35,397 bases of DNA from Microbacteriaceae bacterium. GTDB lineage: Bacteria > Actinomycetota > Actinomycetes > Actinomycetales > Microbacteriaceae. The stretch spans positions 1 to 35,397 of the forward strand of contig JALRLI010000002.1 in NCBI GenBank assembly GCA_023254555.1, written 5' to 3'. The notes under the pieces were generated by a model. The model worked only from the letters and a program-made list of their open reading frames with translations, did not search any database and was not told the DNA's origin. The position numbers and the translations under genes are program-made. Below are positions 7,858-15,941 of this stretch, in pieces; positions within the stretch are counted from its first letter, which is position 1, and each line of letters starts with the position of its first letter.

Positions 7858-9135
7858 CTAAGTGCGCACTTGTCCCGTGCCACGCACGATCCATTTCGTG
7901 CTGGTGAGTTCTGGCAACCCCATCGGCCCGCGTGCATGCAATTTTTGCGTGCTAATGCCGACTTCCGCTCCGAAACCAAATTCGCCGCCGTCAGTGAATC
8001 TGGTCGAAGCATTCACCATAACCACCGCAGAATCGACCTCGCTCAAAAACTTTTCTGCATTGGCAAAATCGTTCGTGACTATGGTCTCTGTATGGTGCGT
8101 TGAGTATTCGGCGATGTGTTCAATCGCCTCTTCAACAGAGTCGACTATTTTTGCCGAGAGAATGAGAGAGTGGTATTCGGTTGACCAATCACTTTGCTCA
8201 ACTTTGCCCAAGTTGGGGATGCGTGCCCTAAGCGCATCATCGGCACGAACTTCAACCGTATTCGAGGCCAACGCATCAAAAACAGCAGTGAAGACCTCGT
8301 CAGCCACATCTTTGTGCACGAGGAGCGTTTCTGCAGCGTTGCAGACGCTCGGGCGGTGCGTTTTGGCATTGATGACGATATCTCTCGCCATGATCGAATC
8401 AGCGCTGGCGTCCACGAAAACATGCACGACACCCGCTCCGGTTTCAATAACCGGCACCGTGGATGAGGTGACAACGTTCTGAATGAGTTCGGCACCGCCA
8501 CGAGGAATAAGCACATCGACAAATCCGCGCGCCTTCATGAGCTGCTCGGCCCCGGCGCGACCAAATTCATCGATAGAGATTGCGCACTCGCTCGGGAGGC
8601 CGGATGCGCGGAGAGCTTGCTGCATACTCGCAACGAGAACTTGATTAGAACTCGCCGCAGCGCTCCCGCCACGTAACACCGCACAGTTTCCACTCTTCAG
8701 AGCCAGCGCGGCGATATCGACGGTTACATTCGGTCGAGCCTCGTAAATTGCACCGATAACTCCGAACGGAACGCGAACCTGCGTAATGTCGAGACCGTTC
8801 GCAAGGGTACTACCACGCACCACTGTCCCAACCGGATCGGGCAGCGCGACGACGTCACGAACCGCGGCCGCAAGCGCTCGAATTCGGTCTTCAGTCAGCA
8901 ACAACCGATCAAGCATGTACTCACTCATCCCGCTCGCGCGGCCCCGCTCGAGGTCTTCAGCATTTGCGGCGATGATCGTTTGCGTATCTCGCTCAAGTTG
9001 CGCGGCGATATGTTCGAGTGCTGAATTCTTCTGAGCAGTGGTCGCAGTAGCAAGTGTGCGGGATGCGCTACGAGCTGCCTGAAGCTTCTCGAAGAACTTG
9101 TCGCGCGCAAATTCTGTTGTGTCAGTCACAGTCAT
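7858..9135 (-). CDS. proA: Gamma-glutamyl phosphate reductase
   Basis: ProA reduces gamma-glutamyl phosphate to glutamate-5-semialdehyde with NADPH, the second step of proline synthesis. The 425-residue protein has 'VPFGVIGAIYEARPNVTVD', 'LKSGNCAVLRGGSAA', 'VDVLIPRGGAELI', 'THRPSVCNAAETLLVH' (catalytic Cys) and the C-terminal 'NASTRFTDGGEFGFGAEVGI'. The start at 9135 is chosen because it lies 4 bp after the proB stop and removes an unrelated extension reaching into proB. It forms a pair with proB. Confidence 0.96.
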   Translation of the reverse strand: MTVTDTTEFARDKFFEKLQAARSASRTLATATTAQKNSALEHIAAQLERDTQTIIAANAEDLERGRASGMSEYMLDRLLLTEDRIRALAAAVRDVVALPDPVGTVVRGSTLANGLDITQVRVPFGVIGAIYEARPNVTVDIAALALKSGNCAVLRGGSAAASSNQVLVASMQQALRASGLPSECAISIDEFGRAGAEQLMKARGFVDVLIPRGGAELIQNVVTSSTVPVIETGAGVVHVFVDASADSIMARDIVINAKTHRPSVCNAAETLLVHKDVADEVFTAVFDALASNTVEVRADDALRARIPNLGKVEQSDWSTEYHSLILSAKIVDSVEEAIEHIAEYSTHHTETIVTNDFANAEKFLSEVDSAVVMVNASTRFTDGGEFGFGAEVGISTQKLHARGPMGLPELTSTKWIVRGTGQVRT

Positions 9136-9139
9136 CTTT

Positions 9140-9916
9140 CTAGGATAATTGCGCGGGCTCGAACCAGGTACCAATCTTCTCGCCAGCGAGCAGTGTGGAG
9201 AACTGGTCAGTTGCAGTGAGCAGCACGCCCGTTCCAGACTCTGTAGCAAGCCGAGCCGCGGCGACCTTCGTTACAGCCCCGCCAGTCCCCCATCCTGAGC
9301 CCGCTTCACCGGTTTCTACCGTAGCCAGCGTATCCCCGTATTCGACGACGTCAATCCTCTCGGCGCCGGGCAGTTTTGGCGGTTTCGTGTAGAGCGCATC
9401 AGTATCAGACAGAAGAACGAGAACGTCTGCCTCAACCAGATTTGCCACCAAGGCTGCGAGGTGATCGTTATCGCCGAACCTAATCTCGTGCGTAGCGACA
9501 GTGTCATTCTCATTGACGATGGGGAGAACACCGAGGCCCAGCAATCGTTCCATCGCCTGCTTTGCGTTCGACTTGTGGGTTGCATTCAACATGTCACCAG
9601 CAGTCAACAAGACCTGCGCTCCTACGATGTTGTAGCGGTTCAGCTCTTCCTGATAGCGGTGCACGAGCACGCTTTGTCCGACAGCCGCGGCCGCTTGTTG
9701 GGTGGCGAGATCGTCTGGTCGGCTTTCGAGCTTCAAAATTGGAATTCCTGTGGCAATTGCCCCACTTGAAACCAAGACCACCTGGCAGCCAGAGGCGTAC
9801 AACTCCGTGAGTGTGTCTACGAGTCCAGCAATCTTTGAAGAGTTCGGCCCGCTAATCGATGATGAGCCAACTTTCACGACGATTCTCCGGCAGCTCTTCA
9901 GTACGGGTCTATTCAT
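9140..9916 (-). CDS. proB: Glutamate 5-kinase, short form without PUA domain
   Basis: ProB phosphorylates glutamate in the first and feedback-controlled step of proline synthesis. From the ATG at 9916 it has 258 residues. Amino-acid-kinase motifs are 'RIVVKVGSSSISG', 'VLVSSGAIATG', 'PIVNENDTVATHEIRFGDND', 'LLSDTDALY' and 'GTGGAVTKVAAA'. The chain stops soon after 'GTWFEP', so the C-terminal PUA domain found in the E. coli enzyme (about 367 residues) is missing. GGAAAG lies 9 bases before the chosen ATG; ATGs at 9922 and 9925 are possible. The start overlaps the end of obgE. A much longer reading into obgE is an artefact. Confidence 0.93.
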   Translation of the reverse strand: MNRPVLKSCRRIVVKVGSSSISGPNSSKIAGLVDTLTELYASGCQVVLVSSGAIATGIPILKLESRPDDLATQQAAAAVGQSVLVHRYQEELNRYNIVGAQVLLTAGDMLNATHKSNAKQAMERLLGLGVLPIVNENDTVATHEIRFGDNDHLAALVANLVEADVLVLLSDTDALYTKPPKLPGAERIDVVEYGDTLATVETGEAGSGWGTGGAVTKVAAARLATESGTGVLLTATDQFSTLLAGEKIGTWFEPAQLS

Positions 9917-11417
9917 CGTCATCATCTTTCCATAGACCGGCCTCGCGCTCACGTTCAAGTTCCGCGCGAGCTTCCGCTTTCGCGTCCATCCACTGGGTAT
10001 ATTCGTCACGACGCTCTTTGTTTGTGCGCCGCGAGGTATCCTCGAGTCTGAGGTCGGTTCCACGAGGGCCATTCACCAGCTCAGCCGCTGAGGTGAGCGT
10101 AGGCTCCCAATCGAAAATTACGCCATTGCCCGGGCCAATTACCACCGTCGAACCAGGAATCGCACCAGCCTTCACGAGACCGTCCTCGACGCCGAGCTTC
10201 GCAAGACGATCAGCGAGAAATCCGACAGCTTCGTCATTGGCAAAGTCGGTCTGTTGCACCCATCGCTCGGGTTTTTTCCCGAGGACTCTAAAAATAGTTC
10301 CGTAGGTTCCACCCTCAGTTTTTATCTCGAATGGATGCTCATCTACAGCCCTCGGCCTAAGCACGATACGCTCTCGATGCTGCTCAGCTTCAAGCGAGGC
10401 TGCCCTCTGCGCGGAAACAATTTCGGCCATGGCAAACGTGAGCTCAGTCAAGCCTTCGTGAGACACCGTCGATATCTCGAACACCCTGTAGCCACGTTCT
10501 TCGAGTTGATTCTTCACGAAGTCTGCGAGCTCACGAGCCTCAGGAACATCAATTTTATTTAGAGCAACGAGCTGAGGGCGCTCTAGCAAAGGAACGCCGG
10601 TATTTACCGGGTACGCCTCCAACTCGAGGAGTATTTTCTCGAGATCCGTAATTGGGTCACGATTTGGCTCGAGGGTCGCGCAGTCGATTACGTGAAGCAA
10701 TCCACTACATCGCTCAACATGTCTGAGGAAGTCAAGCCCCAAGCCTTTACCTTCACTGGCGCCTTCAATCAGCCCTGGCACGTCGGCGACTGTGTACCGT
10801 ACTTCTCCGGCTTGTACGACACCCAGGTTTGGATGAAGCGTCGTGAAGGGATACTCTGCGATCTTGGGTTTAGCAGCGCTTATGGCTGCAATGAGGCTTG
10901 ATTTTCCGGCTGATGGATAGCCAACGAGTGCAATGTCGGCGACTGTCTTCAGCTCGAGCCAGACGGAGCCCTCCCAGCCTGAAGTGCCAAGGAGAGCAAA
11001 TCCGGGCGCTTTGCGTTTGCGACTTGCGAGGGCGTTGTTGCCTAGGCCGCCTAAGCCCCCTTCTGCTACCGTGACTCGTGCCCCGGCCTGATCAAGATCG
11101 GCAATAATTTCGTCGTCAAGGGTTTTCACGATTGTGCCGACTGGCACGGGAAGCAGCAGGTCTTCGCCATCGGTTCCGCTGCGATTGTCGCCCATGCCAA
11201 AGCCCCCGCCCTCGGCATTACGATGTGGGCGACGATGGAACTCAAGCAGGGTTGTGACCTGAGGGTCTGCGATCATGACGATGCTGCCGCCGTTACCGCC
11301 GTTACCGCCGTCGGGACCAGCGAGTGGCTTGAACTTTTCTCGCCTTACCGATACGCAACCATTACCACCGTCACCGGCTTGCAGGTGTACCTGAACCCTG
11401 TCGACAAACGTGACCAT
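9909..11417 (-). CDS. obgE: GTPase ObgE/CgtA
   Basis: This essential GTPase acts in large-subunit ribosome assembly and stress control. The 502-residue protein has the glycine-rich Obg domain (about 1-158, with 'AGDGGNGCVSVRREKF' and 'GPDGGNGGNGG'), then the G domain with G1 'GYPSAGKSS' (about 166-174), G3 'DVPGL' and G4 'NKID', then a C-terminal OCT domain (about 340-430) as in actinobacteria, and an acidic tail ending 'DDDDE'. ATG at 11417 is chosen; TTG at 11420 has better spacing from GAGAGG. It follows rpmA and overlaps proB by 8 bp. Confidence 0.96.
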   Translation of the reverse strand: MVTFVDRVQVHLQAGDGGNGCVSVRREKFKPLAGPDGGNGGNGGSIVMIADPQVTTLLEFHRRPHRNAEGGGFGMGDNRSGTDGEDLLLPVPVGTIVKTLDDEIIADLDQAGARVTVAEGGLGGLGNNALASRKRKAPGFALLGTSGWEGSVWLELKTVADIALVGYPSAGKSSLIAAISAAKPKIAEYPFTTLHPNLGVVQAGEVRYTVADVPGLIEGASEGKGLGLDFLRHVERCSGLLHVIDCATLEPNRDPITDLEKILLELEAYPVNTGVPLLERPQLVALNKIDVPEARELADFVKNQLEERGYRVFEISTVSHEGLTELTFAMAEIVSAQRAASLEAEQHRERIVLRPRAVDEHPFEIKTEGGTYGTIFRVLGKKPERWVQQTDFANDEAVGFLADRLAKLGVEDGLVKAGAIPGSTVVIGPGNGVIFDWEPTLTSAAELVNGPRGTDLRLEDTSRRTNKERRDEYTQWMDAKAEARAELEREREAGLWKDDDDE

Positions 11418-11465
11418 CAATACACCGCCTCTCGGTCTGTTTAATTCTTGCGTAGAAATAGCAAA

Positions 11466-11486
11466 GGGCGAGCTCTAGGCTCGCCC
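11466..11486 (-). terminator. Strong hairpin between rpmA and obgE (attenuator or terminator)
   Basis: Perfect 8-bp arms GGGCGAGC and GCTCGCCC flank a 5-base loop, 16 bp after the rpmA stop. On minus the stem is followed by TTTGCTATTT, a weak U tract. It could partly end the ribosomal-protein transcript so that obgE and proBA are expressed less than rplU-rpmA. Confidence 0.65.
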
Positions 11487-11502
11487 TCGACTAGATAAAT
11501 AC

Positions 11503-11757
11503 TTAGGAAGCAGCAACGATATTCACTACTTTGCGACCGCCCTTGGTGCCAAACTCTACCGAGCCGGCGGCCAAAGCGAAGAGGGTGTCATCGCCACCAC
11601 GACCGACATTTACACCCGGGTGGAAGTGGGTTCCTCGCTGGCGCACAAGAATTTCGCCGGCGTTTACAACCTGGCCACCAAAACGCTTGACGCCGAGACG
11701 CTGTGCGTTTGAGTCGCGACCGTTACGAGTCGAGCTTGCGCCCTTCTTATGTGCCAT
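11503..11757 (-). CDS. rpmA: 50S ribosomal protein bL27
   Basis: bL27 reaches into the peptidyl-transferase region of the large subunit. The 84-residue protein begins 'MAHKKGASSTRNGRDSNAQR' and contains 'GVKRFGGQVV' and 'RQRGTHFHPG', all standard. There is no N-terminal extension of the Firmicutes type that needs cleavage. It follows rplU by 24 bp. Confidence 0.98.
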   Translation of the reverse strand: MAHKKGASSTRNGRDSNAQRLGVKRFGGQVVNAGEILVRQRGTHFHPGVNVGRGGDDTLFALAAGSVEFGTKGGRKVVNIVAAS

Positions 11758-11781
11758 TTCGTGCTCCTGCTTTGCTTGAAA

Positions 11782-12090
11782 CTACTTGATATCGGTGATC
11801 TTGATGCGTGTGAGCTCTTGACGATGGCCCTGGCGCTTCTTGTAACCGGTTTTGTTCTTGTACTTCTGAATGATGATCTTTGGACCGCGAAGGTCTTCGA
11901 GAACTTCAGCCGTGACCTTCACCTTTGCGAGCGCAGAAGCGTCACTGGTGATTGACTTGCCATCGACGACGAGCACAGCTGGAAGCTCGAGCTTGCCTTT
12001 TTCGTCTGCAGCCACACGGTTCACGGTGATGATGTCACCAACCGAAACCTTCTCTTGACGGCCACCAGCTCGCACTACTGCGTAAACCAC
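11782..12090 (-). CDS. rplU: 50S ribosomal protein bL21
   Basis: bL21 binds 23S rRNA in the large subunit. The 102-residue protein has 'YAVVRAGGRQEKVSVGDII' at the start and the C-terminal 'KYKNKTGYKKRQGHRQ', which is the family signature. GTG at 12090 is the start. A good promoter lies about 70 bp upstream, and the gene leads rplU-rpmA. Confidence 0.98.
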   Translation of the reverse strand: MVYAVVRAGGRQEKVSVGDIITVNRVAADEKGKLELPAVLVVDGKSITSDASALAKVKVTAEVLEDLRGPKIIIQKYKNKTGYKKRQGHRQELTRIKITDIK

Positions 12091-12158
12091 GTTGCTCTCT
12101 TTTCCTACGTTTTTAATCTAAATCTTTGAGCGCGCTGCAATTAGCGCACCAACGCCCA

Positions 12159-12187
12159 ACCATACCGAAAAATGCAGCCTCGGTCAA
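12159..12187 (-). promoter_or_regulatory. Sigma-70-type promoter for rplU-rpmA
   Basis: On minus a -35 box TTGACC (5 of 6) is followed by exactly 17 bp and a -10 box TATGGT (4 of 6). It lies between the rne stop and rplU. Transcription should start near 12152, giving an untranslated leader of about 60 bases. Confidence 0.75.
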
Positions 12188-12211
12188 ATGCACTGCCGCT
12201 GAAAAAAGCAG

Positions 12212-14266
12212 CTACGGGGCATCTGGAAGTGCTTCCAGAACCGAATCAAGCATCGTTTCCATAATCTCGGGATCCACAACCTTTTTCTGGCGCTCAACCG
12301 AAGGTGGGGGCAGTGGTTGACCGAGAAGTTCAGTGACGACCTCTATCGATTCGGCTATTTCAGCAGTGGATTTCTTCGCGCGCCGAGATTTCGAGCTTGT
12401 TTTGGGCGACTCGTCGCTGGAGTCAGAGGCCTGAGCATCGGGGGTTGAAGGTGCACTGATGGTTGATGCGGCAATCTGAGCGAGCATATTTTTAGATTCA
12501 TCTGTGATCGAATGAGTCTGCGCCGCGGCCGGCTTCGAAGCACCCCGTTTGCGTTTTGGGTTTTCCTGCGGGGTTTGTGTGTGTTTGAACACGGGATCAT
12601 GATGCACGATGATTCCTCGTCCAGCACAGCTCTCACACGGCTCGCTGAAAGACTCGAGTAAGCCAAGACCGAGCTTCTTTCGAGTCATTTGCACGAGCCC
12701 TAGGGAAGTTACTTCTGCAACCTGATGCTTTGTTCTATCCCTGCTCAAGCACTCCACCATACGGCGTAGTACCAAATCCCGGTTCGATTCGAGCACCATG
12801 TCTATGAAGTCGACAACAATGATCCCGCCGATGTCGCGCAATCTCAGCTGACGAACGATTTCTTCTGCGGCTTCAAGATTGTTTTTAGTGACGGTTTCTT
12901 CAAGGTTTCCGCCCTCTCCAACAAACTTGCCAGTATTTACGTCTACTACCGTCATGGCCTCGGTACGGTCAATAACCAGTGACCCTCCCGAAGGTAACCA
13001 GACTTTACGGTCGAGCGCTTTGACAATCTGCTCGTTGACTCGAAATTCATCAAAAATGTCTTTTTTGTCAACGAACTTTTCAATACGCCCCTTGAGATCT
13101 GGAGCGACCTGCGTCAGATATTCGGTGATGGTGTCAAAGGTCTCATCGCCCGAAATAACGATTTTTTGGAAGTCTTCGTTGAACACGTCACGAATGATCT
13201 TGATGAGCATGTCTGGCTCACTGTGCAGCATGGTTGGAGCATTGCCCTTTGAGACTGCAACTTGAATCGCATCCCATTGCGCCGTGAGTCGAGCCACATC
13301 GAGTGTCAACTGCTCTTCACTTGCCCCTTCAGCTGCGGTGCGCACGATTACGCCCGCGCTCTCAGGCAAAATTTCTTTCAGAATTCGCTTGAGTCGAGCG
13401 CGTTCAGTGTCAGGAAGCTTGCGTGAGATGCCATTCATCGCACCATCCGGAACGTACACAAGGTAGCGACCCGGGAGAGAAATCTGGCTCGTCAATCGGG
13501 CACCCTTATGCCCGACAGGATCTTTCGTCACCTGAACGAGTACCTGATCGCCAGGCTTGAGTACATTTTCGATTTTGCGAGCGGTGTTCCCGCCTTCTAG
13601 TTCCGACCAGTCAACCTCACCCGAATACAGAACGGCATTGCGTCCGCGTCCGATGTCGACGAACGCCGCTTCCATACTTGGCAAAACATTCTGAACACGA
13701 CCCAGGTAGACGTTACCGATGAGCGATGCTTCACTGGCACGTGCGACATAGTGCTCCACCAAGACGTTGTCTTCGAGCACTCCGATTTGGATGCGGTCAT
13801 CCTTCTGTCGAACCACCATAATTCGATCAACAGCTTCGCGCCGAGCAAGAAATTCTGACTCGGTAACCACGGTTCGACGACGGCCCGCTTCTCGCCCATC
13901 CCGACGACGTTGTTTTTTTGCTTCAAGTCGCGTCGAGCCCTTGATTCGCTGTGGTTCGGTGATTACTGGCGCGCGGTCGCGATCACGATCACGCACTCGG
14001 GTTCGCGATGACTCACTTATCTCTGGTTGTTTCGCCTCGTCATCGCCGTCAGCGCGGCGCGAACGGCGCCGGCCTCCTTCAGCGAAGGCCAGTTCATCGT
14101 CTTCAAACCCCGGTGGCAACCCGCGACGATCGGCCGTTCTGCGTGTCCTCGGTTCAATCGGAGGGACGTCTGGCTTCAGGAAGAGCAGCTGTTTAGCTGC
14201 TTCGTACCTCTGGGCTGCAGTTTCAGCCACTTTGAGAAAATCTAATGAATCGGTTTTTTCCACCAT
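12212..14266 (-). CDS. rne: Ribonuclease E/G family endoribonuclease
   Basis: This is the main endonuclease for mRNA decay and rRNA/tRNA processing. From the ATG at 14266 it has 684 residues. A charged N-terminal extension (about 1-150, with an R/D-rich part 'RVRDRDRDR') comes before the catalytic core, the usual layout in actinobacteria. The S1 domain is near 'IGNVYLGRVQNVLPSMEAAF'. Catalytic aspartates lie in 'VVDVNTGKF' and 'IVVDFIDM', and the zinc-link is 'CESCAGRG'. The C-terminal 140 residues are low-complexity with K-R and S-rich parts. AAGGAG 10 bases upstream supports this start; GTG at 14344 would add 26 residues. Confidence 0.95.
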   Translation of the reverse strand: MVEKTDSLDFLKVAETAAQRYEAAKQLLFLKPDVPPIEPRTRRTADRRGLPPGFEDDELAFAEGGRRRSRRADGDDEAKQPEISESSRTRVRDRDRDRAPVITEPQRIKGSTRLEAKKQRRRDGREAGRRRTVVTESEFLARREAVDRIMVVRQKDDRIQIGVLEDNVLVEHYVARASEASLIGNVYLGRVQNVLPSMEAAFVDIGRGRNAVLYSGEVDWSELEGGNTARKIENVLKPGDQVLVQVTKDPVGHKGARLTSQISLPGRYLVYVPDGAMNGISRKLPDTERARLKRILKEILPESAGVIVRTAAEGASEEQLTLDVARLTAQWDAIQVAVSKGNAPTMLHSEPDMLIKIIRDVFNEDFQKIVISGDETFDTITEYLTQVAPDLKGRIEKFVDKKDIFDEFRVNEQIVKALDRKVWLPSGGSLVIDRTEAMTVVDVNTGKFVGEGGNLEETVTKNNLEAAEEIVRQLRLRDIGGIIVVDFIDMVLESNRDLVLRRMVECLSRDRTKHQVAEVTSLGLVQMTRKKLGLGLLESFSEPCESCAGRGIIVHHDPVFKHTQTPQENPKRKRGASKPAAAQTHSITDESKNMLAQIAASTISAPSTPDAQASDSSDESPKTSSKSRRAKKSTAEIAESIEVVTELLGQPLPPPSVERQKKVVDPEIMETMLDSVLEALPDAP

Positions 14267-14413
14267 TTCTGGTGCACTCCTTAGCGATTCGGCAGTAGCC
14301 AATCGCACTAAATCTGTGATGTGTGCTTCCACAGAAACACACACTGCTTATCTCGCGGAACGTTTTCCACTCGGGCAACTGCCCTAAATCCTTCTCGAGT
14401 TTGAGACCCGTCT

Positions 14414-14439
14414 TCGAGTCACTCGACTTATCCATTATG
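14414..14439 (-). promoter_or_regulatory. Possible rne promoter -10 and adjacent 13-bp palindrome
   Basis: On minus a good -10-like box CATAAT (14439-14434) lies about 170 bp upstream of rne; the -35 is weak. A perfect palindrome TCGAGTcACTCGA occupies 14414-14426, right where transcription would begin. It could be an operator or a short hairpin at the mRNA 5' end. Confidence 0.35.
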
Positions 14440-14493
14440 GCACGACCGAGCGCAGAAGTCTGATGGTTCAGTCGTTTCGGAGCGTTCGCTCAG

Positions 14494-14499
14494 TATGCT
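14494..14499 (+). promoter_or_regulatory. -10 box for a probably leaderless VKOR transcript
   Basis: The hexamer TATGCT ends 6 bases before the ATG at 14506. That spacing puts the transcription start at the start codon, a common arrangement in Actinobacteria. No Shine-Dalgarno is seen before this gene. Confidence 0.45.
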
Positions 14500-14505
14500 C
14501 AGAAT

Positions 14506-15126
14506 ATGCATGATGCTCAACTCTCGCGACGACCATGGGCTTTCGCCGTTTTTTCGATCCTTGCAGGCATCATCGGCTGGTACGCGTCGTTTGAGCTACT
14601 CACTGAGCGCATCAAAACCTTGGCCAAGCCCGGCTACGTACCGAACTGCGATTTCAGCGTGCTTGTCACCTGTGGCCCGAACATGTCGAGTTGGCAAGGC
14701 TCGGTTTTCGGCTTTACGAACACGATTTTTGGCGTTGCGATGTTTGTAGCGCCAGTCTTCGTCGGGGTCGCTCTGCTCGCGCGGGCTCGGTTCGACGGCT
14801 GGTGGTGGATGCTCTACCAGCTAGGAAATCTCTTCGGCATCATCCTCGTTTTCTGGCTCTTTTCGCAGAGCGTCTTTGTTCTGCATACTCTCTGCCCGTG
14901 GTGCATGGTGGTTTGGACAGTCATGATTCCCCTTTGGTGGGTGAATCTCATCAGACCCTATGCTGTTGGAGATATTCCCCTACCTCCGCGGGGGCACGCC
15001 TTTTTCACCCGGCTTCACTCGTGGGTGTGGGTTCTCATTGCACTCAACTACCTCGTGCTGGCATTCATCGCTCAGCTGAAGCTCGACTGGGTCTCAGAGC
15101 TGATGCGATTCCTCGGCGCGGCCTAG
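14506..15126 (+). CDS. Vitamin K epoxide reductase (VKOR) family membrane protein
   Basis: Bacterial VKOR proteins reoxidise DsbA-like partners and pass electrons to quinone, so they support disulfide formation outside the membrane. The 206-residue protein has about five membrane spans. The first loop carries two cysteines ('NCDFSVLVTCGPNMSSWQGS') with the conserved Ser, and the redox pair is in 'LCPWCMVVW' (C-x-x-C). No thioredoxin domain is fused. It is convergent with ndk, with stop codons overlapping in a shared CTAG. No Dsb partner is in the window. Confidence 0.9.
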   Translation: MHDAQLSRRPWAFAVFSILAGIIGWYASFELLTERIKTLAKPGYVPNCDFSVLVTCGPNMSSWQGSVFGFTNTIFGVAMFVAPVFVGVALLARARFDGWWWMLYQLGNLFGIILVFWLFSQSVFVLHTLCPWCMVVWTVMIPLWWVNLIRPYAVGDIPLPPRGHAFFTRLHSWVWVLIALNYLVLAFIAQLKLDWVSELMRFLGAA

Positions 15127-15545
15127 TTCGAGCCGAACCAAATTTCGAGCTCACGGGCTGCAGACTCTTCAGAGTCAGAACCGTGAACGAGGTTTTGTTG
15201 AACGGCTGTCCCCCAGTCGCGACCGAAGTCGCCACGAATAGTACCCGGCGCAGCGGTCGTTGGGTCAGTCGTTCCTGCCAGTGATCGAAATCCCTCAATT
15301 ACACGGTTGCCAGCAACACGAAGCGCAACGATTGGCCCCGACTGCATGAACTCTAAGAGTGGCTCGAAGTAGGGTCGGCCCTCATGCTCGGCGTAGTGAC
15401 GGGCAAGCGTATCTCGATCACTTTGCAGCATCTTGATATCGATAAGCGAGTACCCTTTCGCCTCGATTCGACGGAGGATTTCGCCGGTCAGGTTGCGTGC
15501 AACGCCATCGGGTTTTACGAGAACGAGAGTCTCTTGAATCTGCAT
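15123..15545 (-). CDS. ndk: Nucleoside diphosphate kinase
   Basis: Ndk equilibrates nucleoside di- and triphosphates through a phosphohistidine. The 140-residue protein has 'TLVLVKPDGVARNLTGEIL', 'HYAEHEGRPYF', 'GPIVALRVAGNRVIEGFRSLAGTT' and the active-site 'NLVHGSDSEESAARE' (His in V-H-G-S-D), with Leu where many have Val or Ala. It is downstream of folC and the DUF4233 gene, the standard actinobacterial order. Confidence 0.97.
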   Translation of the reverse strand: MQIQETLVLVKPDGVARNLTGEILRRIEAKGYSLIDIKMLQSDRDTLARHYAEHEGRPYFEPLLEFMQSGPIVALRVAGNRVIEGFRSLAGTTDPTTAAPGTIRGDFGRDWGTAVQQNLVHGSDSEESAARELEIWFGSN

Positions 15546-15554
15546 GTTTACAGT

Positions 15555-15941
15555 CTAACTTCCTGTCGGTGGGTTGATTTGGTCTGCACGTTGCCTGTCG
15601 ATTCGACCGCCGACGACCCAGCAGTAGATCCACAGCGCGAAGAACAGGCCTCCCGCAATGAACAATCCTGGCAACAGAACTCCGGTCGCAAAAAAGGCCA
15701 CTTGCGCTGCCCAACCAAATACCAAACCTGCGCTGGTTCGCATCAGGGCAAATGCGAGCAGAATGAGCAAAACGATTGCTCCGGCAATTGCAAACCCGAG
15801 TTCTCGTGGCTGTACGGCGTTGAGGCCAAAAATTGTCAAACCTCCCAGAAAGACAACGACCAACTCGAAGCCCAACACCACAGCAGCTAGGCTGCGTCGA
15901 GTAGAACGCGGCTTCATCGGTTTCTCCGCTTCAATGTTCAT
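15555..15941 (-). CDS. DUF4233 domain membrane protein
   Basis: This 128-residue integral membrane protein is typically found between folC and ndk in Actinobacteria. A basic N-terminus ('MKPRSTRRSLAAVVLGFE') leads into four hydrophobic spans, and the end is polar ('GGRIDRQRADQINPPTGS'). Function is unknown. Its start overlaps the folC stop by 4 bp, and ndk starts 9 bp after its end. Confidence 0.9.
   Translation of the reverse strand: MNIEAEKPMKPRSTRRSLAAVVLGFELVVVFLGGLTIFGLNAVQPRELGFAIAGAIVLLILLAFALMRTSAGLVFGWAAQVAFFATGVLLPGLFIAGGLFFALWIYCWVVGGRIDRQRADQINPPTGS

Noticed and set aside
9136..9249. Longer N-terminus of proA
   Set aside because: It overlaps proB in another frame; the start at 9135 gives the normal length and a 4-bp gap.
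9917..10072. Longer N-terminus of proB
   Set aside because: It lies within obgE coding sequence in another frame and adds residues not found in the kinase family.
14383..14426. Inverted repeats near 14390 as a VKOR terminator or attenuator
   Set aside because: Arms are short and not followed by a T run on plus.
14223..14435. A 70-codon minus frame with two cysteines in the rne leader
   Set aside because: It overlaps the rne start in another frame, its ATG coincides with the predicted -10 box, and its sequence has no recognisable pattern.
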